A DNA stretch of 64,000 nucleotides from Alentia gelatinosa (lineage: Eukaryota; Annelida; Polychaeta; Phyllodocida; Polynoidae): the NCBI GenBank assembly GCA_950022655.1, contig OX465579.1, positions 77,263,193 to 77,327,192 on the forward strand, given 5' to 3'. Below, in pieces: positions 12,301-24,300 of this stretch. Position 1 is the first letter of the stretch, and every line of letters begins with the position of its first letter. Position numbers and translations under genes: made by a program. Under the pieces are notes generated by a model. It had not been told where the DNA came from and made no database searches. It saw only the letters and a program-made list of their open reading frames with translations.

Positions 12301-15300
12301 ATTCGAAGCAAATTCTACATCGAGATTTAAAGACTCAGAATATCCTGCTTGACAAGCGAAGAGAAGTAATAAAAGTCGGTGATTTCGGCATCTCGAAAGT
12401 GTTGTCGAGCAAGAGTAAAGCTTACACGGTAAGCTTTTATGTTGTGCTTGCAATTGCAAGTTTTAAGAAAATTGTAAAATTGCGGATAAAGCCTCCGATG
12501 GCCAGATAATAAAGTACAAGAAATATGGAAACAAGGATAATGAACAACAAATATATGACACAATGGAAACCATGGTTAAAATCTAAATATTCTTCAGTAG
12601 AACTAGATAATTAAAGGAAGAAAACTTACATGTATTGCAGAATAGGAATCACACCCCAACTGTGTAATGAGATTAGATACAGATCATTTAACAAGATTGT
12701 TCAATTTATGACAAATAGTCACCTGTTTAGATCTATAGCGAAGCAAAATAACTAGGAATCTAGGAATACCTGAGGTGTTACCACAGTATACTACGACAAG
12801 TATATATTCTATAAGAGATTTTGTTCACTCTTGAACTGTTCGATTATGTCAAATTTATAACCTTTGAACTTCCTTTGTTTTAAAGGTGGTTGGGACACCG
12901 TGCTATATCTCACCGGAGTTGTGTGAAGGCAAACCCTACAACCAGAAGAGTGACATCTGGGCACTGGGTTGTGTGCTGTATGAGCTTGCCAGTCTGAAGA
13001 GAGCGTTTGAAGCACAGGTGGGTCTGAACTCTATGGTCCAACTTAGCAAAATGACAGAAATTTGTTTCATATACATGTACATCCATAGTATTGTGGAAAG
13101 TTGTTCGGAGAGACACCACTGGCTAGTCCGGAGTGTGCATCCGGAGGGATCTATGTAGGGTATGAGGGGCTGCGGAGGCGTCCGGAGGGTTTCTTCCTGG
13201 AACGTTCCGGACTTGATGACAGAGGTCCGGACTCCAGTCTGCGTCGGGACCGGGCCCGAACCACCTCCTGGCAGCTCCCTGTGATTCACTGGATCGGCAC
13301 CCTCTGTGTCCATGTGGAGAGACTACCTTTATCCCTATATATCTATAGCCGTACACTCTATGCTTACACCACGTTCTGGGGGGTGGAGTAATTTATGTAT
13401 ACTACCCAAGGTTGCTGTATACTGTAGGCTGTATTCCACCAAACAACCACTTTTTCAACGTCAACAGACGTTCCAGCTGACCTTTCAGCCGACGTCGGTT
13501 GAAACATCTGGGAAAATGGCCTCAAAATGCGTCGCTGCTCCACCTAAACCCCCAACAGACGCTCATATGGTCGCCATACGAACGTCTGTTGGGTTCAAAG
13601 TTCCAGCAGATCCTAGCCGACGCCCCTGCCGTGGCCCCGACTGGTGGACGTTGGCCGCATTTTACGTAGTAATCGGGTTCTCCAATAGGCGGCGCAGCGT
13701 GCGGCGATACACTACGACGCTCCGAACCCGCGAAAACGTGTATCGAGCAGAGCAGTGTGTCGCTGTGTCGGGATTTGTACGGGAACGGTCAGAAAAGGTG
13801 AAATAACCACGGAATTTGATGTTAAATCGAACAATGAAGGTAAATAAAGACAAGTATTGATGTAATGAATGTGTATGGCACTCTATGGTGCTAGAATTCT
13901 GCCGAAAGTGTCGGAGTTTTCGGTATCCGTTCGCGGCTTCGGGTATCGCCAGTGTCGGCCGCACCATGTTGGGGGCGTTCCCTCGCCGCAACTCCCGGCA
14001 GAACCCGCGGGCGGGTGTCTTACTCTTCAAATGCATTGGCCAGATGCTCAATTCCAGCCGATAGAATTCTAATCAATCAGTTTTTCGCCAGATGGGCAAA
14101 TTCTGTCTCATGGAGGTTTATTGGATTATCGGTTGGGATATAGCCTGAAAATATCTGGTTGGTGGAAGCGCATTTCAACTGGCTCTCCTGCCAGACACTC
14201 AGAAACCGTGAAGCGACACTCCAACGACCCCCGATATCCTCCAACAGACGTCAAAAACTTCTGTTGAAACGTCTGGCAGGAGAGCAGACGCCTGCTGAAA
14301 CAGCTGGTGTGTGCTTCCACCAACCCGACAGATGATTGAAATAGAGCAGATCTACCAGCAACCCCAGCAACTGCCATACGGACGCTGTACAATGTTTTTG
14401 TCTTGTTGGTGGAATACAGGCTTTAGTAAGATTTCCGTATACTACCCAAGGTTGACATTTAGGCCAATCGAATTGTCTCTTACAAGATTCATATGAAAAT
14501 CGTAGTAGGGAGAAAACTTAGATTGTCAGGTTACTTGATAAGGTTGGATCTGGCTTCAGGATTGATGGTGGCTGAGCAAATAATGATAATCATCTTTATT
14601 AAACCACATGTAGGAATAGGGAAACCAAGTTTCCCTCTAGTACTGCCCGAGTGATTGTAACATGCAGACGCATTGGACGGAATAAACTACTTAATTGAAG
14701 TGTATTTTGTTGTTATCATCCTTATTACAGTAATTACTTCAGTGGTGTTATATACAACAGGGACTCTTCCGAATTCAAAAGTTTGGTAGACTTACAATGA
14801 ATTATTTACTAACCAAAAAGTGTTATCTGATGGTAAGAATGATAGAAAAACGTCCATTTATAATTTGTGAAGTGATACATAAAGAGAATGGTTATAGGAA
14901 TGTTCAATTGTTATTCATCAAAATTGAAAACTGAGTAATTTCATATGCATTGAAACAATTTACACGAGGAAACGATACACATTATAAAAACTGTATTTAA
15001 AATGTATCTGTTTCCTTTCAGAATTTACCAGCTTTAATTCTAAAAATAATGCGTGGTACATTCGCACCAATTTCGGATCACTATAGCGATGACTTGCGTC
15101 AGTTGATTCTGAGTATGCTGCATTTGGATCCCAATAAACGACCAAACATAAACCAGATAATGGCCCAGCCGTCCGTCCTCAATGCCCTGCTCAACCTCCA
15201 CACGGATTTTGGCAAGATTCCTTGTCGCAAGTAATGTCACTTTGCTGGCCATCTGTGCAAATAGATTATGCTACTGTTGTTTGGCTTGTTTGACGTACTT

Positions 15301-18300
15301 TAAAACATCCGATTGCTAGTATGGTGTAAGACAATATGTTTTTGGGCGACAGGAGCGCTCAGTCGGGAGTGTACTGGCAGGATCCTGGGGTTCGAGCCCC
15401 AGCCATGCCGTTGTGTTTCCGACTCGTCTGTCACCTTCTTCTTAGTGAATATGCAATTATTGGTCAGACCTAACGTGATGAGAGGAGAGTTGAAACCACA
15501 ACAGCAATATATTCAATATAAATATGTTAGGTGAGAGTACACAAACCATAAGTGAGTCTCAAAATGTTGTTGACAATTTTTTTAATTGTATAGCCTTTCT
15601 TATACATTCAGTTCCTGTTGTTTGTTGAGTAACTGTTATGTACATGTACCTACTAGTTTCGGCTTGTGGCTTCATCAGGGTAACTAGCTAACACTATCAA
15701 TATGTTATGAAAAAGAGAAAATGAGATTGGCCACAAAACGCTGTTCCTAGAGCCACTTAGACAAGCCAACAGTATTATACTGGACCAAATCAGATTTACA
15801 GGCAACTCGTCACAGTAAGAACAATGAACTGGAGATTATGCATGTTTTAATGCTTGCAGTACAGCAAAGGGTCTTTGTTTTCAGAATACCTCGTCCGCTT
15901 TCCGGCCCAAATCGAAACCGTGTAACCAGATCTGCATCCACTAAAGGTATTCACAAAGATTCAATATCGACATTATATTCATGTTTTTGCGCACGTAGAA
16001 GAAATGACGAAAGAGCAAAATTTCAAAATTCTATTAATACATCATATGCACAATTAAAGACTAGAAGTTATATATATCAGGGAAGCAAGTTTTCCTACAA
16101 ATGACGGAATTCAGACAATTTATATGCGTTTTGGATTTCCAATATTTTCCTCAGTGCTGACTTTCTTCCCAGTATTATACATATTAAAAGCAACATGATA
16201 ATTCAGTCAGTAGTGCACTAGCCTGTAGATCACAGGATCCAGGGTTCGAACCCTAGCCATGCCGCCGTGTTTCCTCCTTGTCTGTCATCTTCATCCCATA
16301 GATTCGATTCGTTGTGGAGTAACAATAAATTGTGAACGTCACTTGGCACATAACGGAAGAACTGTTGATAACAGATTGTGGAAATAAACGTTATTCCTAT
16401 ATAACCATTTTCGAAACCTCTATCGAAACCGCTGCTGGGGGTGCAGTAATTATAAGTTATGTAGTGAGGGTCACGTTTTCATCCCGGGCTAACCATGTGA
16501 TATTAAGAGCGCCAGGACGAAAACATAGCTGGTGCAATTACTCGAAAAGGGTGGCCATTTTCCTTGGGGCTATCATAGGTAAAGAAATTACCATTTCTAT
16601 CGATATTTGAAGGTATATAGGAATAGGGAAACCAAGTACCAGTAAGCAAAAGTCAAAATTACTCGGTGAGGACAGGAAAAATTACTGCCCAAGGGGTCAG
16701 CCGCGGGCAGTAATTTTTCCGTTCCTCACCTCGTAACTTTGAACTTTTGCTCACCAAACATAGTTTCCCTCTATTTTTAGAAAAAATTCTGGGGAATATT
16801 AGCAGTGATCTCAAAATATTACATACAGGAACGACGTGTGAAAGCATCGTGATGGACTCCCCGGACAGCATCCACGCTCAGCCCCCGCGAGCAATGAGCA
16901 CGGTCTTCTGTTGGGGCAGCGGCCTCACAATGCCCACCAAGCTGCCCCTGCCCAGCGGCGACGTCGAGGTTACGCAGGGGTCAATTGGCAGGACTCAAAA
17001 GGCAGCCGTCACTAAAAATGGAAGGCTCCTAGTGTGGGAGGTACTTCAGGCTTCTCTGGCTTTCAGGCTTCTTTTTTAACAAACACTTTTGAACATATCT
17101 AAAGTAGAATTCCATTTGATTAGATTCAAAACAAACCGAGAATATGTGAAAAGACGTGTAGATCGTGTGGCTAGATAAGCTCTGCTCTCTCTTGAGGAAA
17201 ACTAGATTTTCTACTCAAATCCCTCATACCTACACACATGAAGAGGGACACCTTGGGAATAGGAGGGATTCTTTAAATCAAATAAAGCAAGAATGTGGCG
17301 TCATCCTGATTTCATAATTTGTTCTCGCTATGGTATCTCAAAACTCGACCTAAAAAAATATATTTTTGATTTTTTGGCTGGCGTGGTGTCTTTTTACACG
17401 CCTCTCTTATTCTAAAAACTCAATCTGATAGTCAACAAAATATACTATCCATTTTAAAAGTATCCAGACCAAGAAAGCTGTTATGTTGAAAGTTACATAT
17501 TTTCCGGTTAAACAATGGTCAGTTACTGTATTGAATATTTTTTTTATTAATAATTATGCATGTTTTAGGCCCCTGTAATTGGGTCAGAAGGAGGGGTCTT
17601 ACCTGGATCTACAGAACAGCCCAGTCCTGGGTTTGTTCCCCGCTACCTGGAAGGGCAGTCAGCCGTGACCATTCAACACGTGTCTTGTGGGGACCTCTTC
17701 ACTGCATGCCTCACAGGTAATGACACGTTTTTTTAGGCATCTACAGATGTATAATATTGTAGTACACAAAGACGACTAAAGAAGAAACCAAGTTTTGGTA
17801 AAGATTGTAGTTCTCCTCGAGTTTGATGCAGAGTGATATGAACGAGGTGACAGCCTAGTGGATATCATGTATTATCCTACCCCTCATATAAATCTCCATA
17901 GACTTAACATGGTGGGCCTGTATGCCACGGTTATGCCATAAAATATTTATATGCCACTGGTGACATATGAAGTTAAAAACATGTGACAGGGTAGGATAAA
18001 ATCTAAACATCACGAATTTTCATATGATTGTTTATATGGCATTCAAAACAAACCGAGAATGATATCACGAAGCGGAGCTGAGTGATGTCATTCCGCGAAG
18101 ACAACTCATGCCATATAAACAATCATATGAAGTTTCGTGATGTTTCATGATAATGTTTAAACGAGTTGGAGGACAACAACTTTGACCAAAACGAGTTGCT
18201 TTCTGTATTTATCTCACCCCTGTACACACTAAAAAAATGGACGGTACACAGGATATAGACCATGGAAAACAGACTGCAATACTAGTAGGGGCATAAAGAA

Positions 18301-21300
18301 CAAGTTCTCAATGTTAAGCCTATGGGACAAAATACCAGGGGTGAGACAAACAAGTTTGCTGCATAACAGAGGATCTGTATTGACTAGAAGTCTCCATCTG
18401 CTCTAATACACTATCTAACGGCTCAAACCTCGCAATATGCGGAGGGTGCTGGCAGGCGGGTTTAGCGCGGGAGCCTCCCCAGATGTGGTCGGAGCTAAGT
18501 CTAGAGACCGACTGAGGTGTGGAAGGTTTCTGGAGTTTTTCTAGCAAACCTCCAGAGACCTTCTGATATTACTTCCGGGACCAGGGCGCCACCTGGAAGG
18601 CTTTAGGGCATCCTCAAAGGAAAACCTCCAGAACACTCCGGATCTTCAGCGGCACCCTCCGGGCAAACCACTAAAATATATTTGACCCATACGCATGTTG
18701 TTGTCCTCTGCTACCTCCTCATACTTTCCTCTTTCACCCAACACTAAGACATGATTCCGGCCTTTAGGGTAGTTCAGGGGAGGTCTGGTCAGAGAATGGT
18801 CACAGCAATATACATTTGTTCTACATGTCTGTGGTGGATTTGGTGGAAAGCCGTGTTTATGTGGTGTGGGATGTTAAAGAACGCACCTCGATAAATGTGT
18901 AGGGTTGAGTTTTCTACCTAAATTCATTTTATAGATTCGATCACCACCCCTGTGGTGTAAAAGAAGTGAGACAACTCGAACCTTCAGAAGGTCTGGAAAA
19001 GTTATGGTTGACCAGGCGTAAAATCAAACAAACAAACTCAACTTTCCTTAAATTCCTTAAAGCACTAGTGAGACATGCCTGTTTCCCCCAAGAGTGGAAG
19101 GAGGGGAGGATATCACCTTTGCCCAAACAGGGTGATACCCACCTGATAAACAATTGGAGGCCTGTATGTGTACTACCTGTTCCAGGCAAAGTTCTGGAAA
19201 GGGTAGTACACGAACAGTTATACAGTTTTCTAGAAAATAACAATTTTTTTAGCAATAGTCAGTATGGGTTTAGAAAGGGGAGGAGCACGGGGGGAGCAGT
19301 TTTCAAACTAACTCAATACCTCTTAGAGGAACTTAACAGAGGAAATTACTCGATAGCTGCATACATCGACATTCGAAAGGCTTTCGATTGCGTGAATCAC
19401 AACATATTACTCCACAAATTGGGTGAGGCAGGCATTGGACAAAGTTTAATAGATTGGTTTAAATCTTATTTGGAAAACCGAAAATGTCATACAGAATATG
19501 GTAATATAATATCCTCACAGCATCGAGTAAATTACGGTATCCCACAAGGCTCTATTCTGGGCCCGTTATTGTTTCTTGTATACGTCAACGACCTAACAAC
19601 CCATCTGAAAAACTGCCACATCTTGATGTATGCAGACGATTTAGTTATAATAACATCGGATAAACTAATAAAAGAAGCCAAAAGTCAAATGCAAGGAGCA
19701 CTAGATAAACTATATTTGTGGTATACCTCAAATAGGCTGACCGTAAATGTTAATAAATCTAGTTGTGTATACCATGGTACGAAAGCCATGCTACGGAAAT
19801 GTAAGACCGGTAATCTAGAAATAGGGGGACAACAAATTGAAGTACGGACGGAAATGAACTACTTAGGGGCCATCATAGACAATCAATTGAATTTCCACAA
19901 ACATGCAGAACATCTGATCAAAAAAATTAACATGAAAATTGCAATCTTCAGTAAAATCAGGAAATTCTTAGATAGAACCACAGCCATTAGAGTAATGCGC
20001 AGTGGTATACTACCAATTGCAGATTATTGCGCTTTTCTCCTAGAGGGAACACCGATTAGGATACAAAACGCAGTTTATAGATGCATTTATAGAGGTGCCC
20101 GGATATCTTTAGGGAGGGAATCGTATCAAAATGGATACCCTATAAGTAACATAGACCTATTGCAACATTGTAAAATTATGGAACCAGGTGAGCGTAGGCT
20201 TATGTTACTGTTAGGCATTATACGGAGTTTATGTAGAATTAATGAAATGAAATTAATAGACCCAAGGGCTGAACGAGTTACCAGAATGACAGAAAAGGTC
20301 TGCATCCAACAAGAGAGACCAAGATCTGACAAATTTCGAAAATCGCTCGCAAAACTCTCAACAAAACAGAGACAAAAACTATTTTAGAAAAGAAAGTCTT
20401 AGTATCATTAGAAAGTATAGAGAACAACGGTAACTAAAGAATAAGTAACTTTATTTCTACATGATTACCTTATGATATGTTAGTTTAAGAGATATATATA
20501 TATTGATGCATTGTCCCATGCTGTATATCATATCCACGAGACTGGTTTATTCACTGGTACCATCCTGCAATACGATTACCTTTGTTCATGTACTCACTAG
20601 TATAAGACTGTTATCTGTTTTGTTTTTTCCCATCATTATGTACCTAGCAATGTCAACCAAACTGAAGGATTGATCAGGGCTGGTATATCTCTCATGTATA
20701 TTGTACACACGCTTATTGTGAAAGCGGATATACAAATGATTATGTGGAAGAGCGATGTCACTCATCGAACATGATTTGTTTCTGAATAAAAAAAAAAAAA
20801 AAAATAAAATAAAACTGATGGAAAGAACAGCTCAACTCGGAGCTCTATAGCATAACACTCAGCCAGGCAGGGGAGAGCTACATGAGAGTCCATTGCTCTT
20901 TAAATCAATTCTATATGCTTATTATTTTCTGATTATGGATTACCTCATAACAGCTGTGTTGCTTCATTTTTACATCAAGTAATTGAATGACTTTGTATTT
21001 GGTCTGCACATGTCGTCGATACCTGCTCTATCACACATCAAAACTCTTGTTCCAATGTCTTCTTATTATGAAATTCAGATCGAGGGATTCTGATGACTTT
21101 CGGAAGTGGTGCAAATGGGTGTCTTGGACATGGGAATTTCAACGACGTTTCGCAGGTAAAAACACATTATATATATTTGAAATACAAATTACTTAAGTAT
21201 CAGTAGTAGTATCGTTTGTGTGAATAGAATGTCTTGATAGAGTAGCAGGAACGACTTTCTGCAATGCGTACACGGCCTCTTATTATGAAATCAATCCCAT

Positions 21301-24300
21301 CGCTACCCTGCATACTCCTACCAACCCACACCCGTCCATATTCACCTTTAGATCAGGTACATAACCACGGACCAGTAATTATAAACGTAGTAGGTGGTGC
21401 TTGGAGTTTTTGTACAAGAGAATCGGACTTAATACTGAATTTCTAGTCTGTGTTGAATCAAAAACACCACAACACCTTTTTCTGCCAGACTTCATGAGAT
21501 AGCTAATCGGAACGGGCGTGAATATTGCATATGTTATATAATCCAGACCGTATAGAAATATTTTCCATGTGGAATTTACTGCCTCAGAAAGACTGAGAGA
21601 ACACTTCAGTGTTGCTATGGAATAGGGTTGAGGGTTTGTGGGGAGGTCCAAGCCAGTGCTTTATTAGTGTGAATGAGGTTCAACTTATACTATTTTCGCT
21701 TTATACAAGAACAGTTTATAAACTGGAAATGAAAACAATGATTTCCATGAAAAAATGGCCATCTCTAAATATTCCACGGTAATTCTGCTCGTTTTCTCCT
21801 GGTGACCCTCAACTGAAAGCAAGTAATAACCCTTGGTTTCACAATTTCACCTGCCTGAAGAAGTCTATTAAAGATAGACGAAACGTCGCAACATTCTAAC
21901 CAATCCCCCCCCCCCCCCTCCTCTCCCTACTTCGATGTACCATTACCCCATATAAAACCAATCAATTTTACTTATTTTTACATTTTTTGTGGATTTTTTT
22001 CAACTTTACAGGCAAAGATTGTTGAGAAGCTGTTGGGCTTTGAGGTGGTAGACGTGTCGTGTGGAGCGTCGCACGTTCTCGCCGTCACTAACGAGCACGA
22101 GGTGTTCGCCTGGGGCCGGGGAGACAACGGGCGACTGGGGCTGAGTCAGCACGAGCCGCACAGCTCCCCGCAGCAGGTGTACATCGCCGACACCTTCAAA
22201 CCCTCCTCCGTGCTCTGCGGCCTCGACTGCTCCATGGTGCTCACCGTCGACCACCAGCTCCTCTGCTGTGGAAGCAACAGGTGAGACAGAGATAACAGTT
22301 TTCTACCTTTCCATTGAAACTTTTGTGTATCTCTAGTTTATAAAACAAGAGATTACTAAGACGTGTACACTCTAGTGTATGGCAATCGCCTGGCAGTATC
22401 AGATTCACGGTGACCCCGGGGGAACAGACCAATATCTGACTTTTTAGCGTGTAAGAAAAAGGACAATAATTTTTCAGTTTGCCCACCGACTTTTAAAATG
22501 TTCTAACATCACTGTAGATACATGTATTACGCTATTGTCTTTCTGCCCCTGCTGTCTGTACATCTTGGTTTCTGCCTTCAATTAATAGATACAACAAATT
22601 GGCACTGGACTCCTCGGTATCAGTAGATGAAGTGGGTCTCTTCACTCCAGTGCAGAGTGAAGTTCTCCAAGACATGCCAATTGTATTTGTGGCCATGGGG
22701 ACATCGCACTCTGCTATTGTAACAGGTAAGCCATAATCATATTTATCCTACCCCTAATAAAAAACGCCATAAGCTTAACATGGGATTTGTTTATGTCATG
22801 GGTAGTGACATAAAGTGTTGTTTATGCCACTACTTTCTGATACTGAAAAAATATGGAAACGGGGTAGGATAAAATCTAGATGCCACTCGTTTGAGTTTGA
22901 GCTTATTTATGCCACTCATTTTGTTGGCTCTGTAATGTCACTCGTCTTCGACTCGTGAAATTATGGAGCCAACAAAATGTGTGGCATAAATAAACTCAGA
23001 CTCAAACTCGTGACGTTTCTTGATAATCTCTATATATACACTAATGTCTAATATCTGTGGTAAGTGCTTTGCATTGGCTGGAAGGAACAACCAAAATATT
23101 TAAGCATGTATTCATTTTGGTAGACAGATTGCTATTGGTTGGGAAAATTCTTCACACTACATATTTCTCTTTCTACCATTTCATTCATTCATGTACACAG
23201 GACTGGCGCAATACATGGCCTCAGCAGAATGCGGCTTGACACATTGTTTTATAGTATTTCTTGTTTGCACCTCTCAGATACTGGGGAGTGTTACACATTC
23301 GGCTCTAACCAGTTTGGTCAGCTTGGTAAAGGGGAGCAGAACTCCATGGATCGTAAAGTGCATCGTGTACTGGACAAGGCTTGCATCAAGATGGTATCGT
23401 GTGGCGATACGTTCACTGTTGCTGTGTCCCAAGGTGAGTCCACTGTCCTGTATATTCCTTTAACACATTTAGGCCGGATGATGTATTGAGGCACTCCCCA
23501 GCATGGACTGGATAATGCATTGAATAATTGTTTATGATATTTTCGAATATTTGCGATATCCCATTGTTTTTTTTTCCTATAAATAATGAATCAATGTTGA
23601 TGCCAGATCACAGGGAATTTCCGGTTTTCCAGCTTTTTATTTAACTTTAAACATATTCATGGATTCCACTGAAATATATTGTATAGGCGGCAGGCAGTGA
23701 GGGCCTGAACTGGGCACTAAGCTGTGCGTCCCAGTGCCTTGCAGAGGCAGGGGACTTTCGCAGAACACACTCTGCCTCTCTGGTAGACTGCTACAGGGTA
23801 TCAGTAACTCCCTGAAGCCCAGGAAAACTCTTCAATCATACTGAAGCTAGACCCGTTTCTGGAGAGTGACCGAGTGCCTGCTAAAGATAGATCTAGGTCA
23901 GAGTGACCAATCAGCGTGGTGTCACCTCTCAGTGATACCCAAGAGATTAGAATATGTGGTGTGGACATCCGTGTTTTTTTGGGTTTTTTTTCAGAACCCC
24001 ACTGTTGTTATCTCTTGATGTTTTTGTTTAGATGGCAAGATGTACCCATGGCGTAAGGCAGTATGCAGACGTCTAGGAATAGAATCAGCTCTGTGACTTG
24101 TTATTTCCTGATGTTTATGTTTAGATGGCGAGGTGTACTCATGGGGTAAGGCAGCACGCGGGCGTCTAGGACGATCTACCGTGAACTCCCACCTCCCAGA
24201 GCGAGTCACCTTTGATGACACAGATGCCTTTACTGCAGTATCTATATCCAGTAGCCATGGCACCACTCTGCTAGCCGTGAAACGTAAGTGATCGAATATC

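Noticed and set aside
13101..13806. Overlapping frames of 96-166 codons near NEK8 intron 5
   Set aside because: They lie in GC-rich transposon sequence, on both strands, without domains.
15340..15450. tRNA gene
   Set aside because: Has a B-box but no convincing acceptor stem or anticodon arm; related copy at 16198 and shared 3' body show a SINE.
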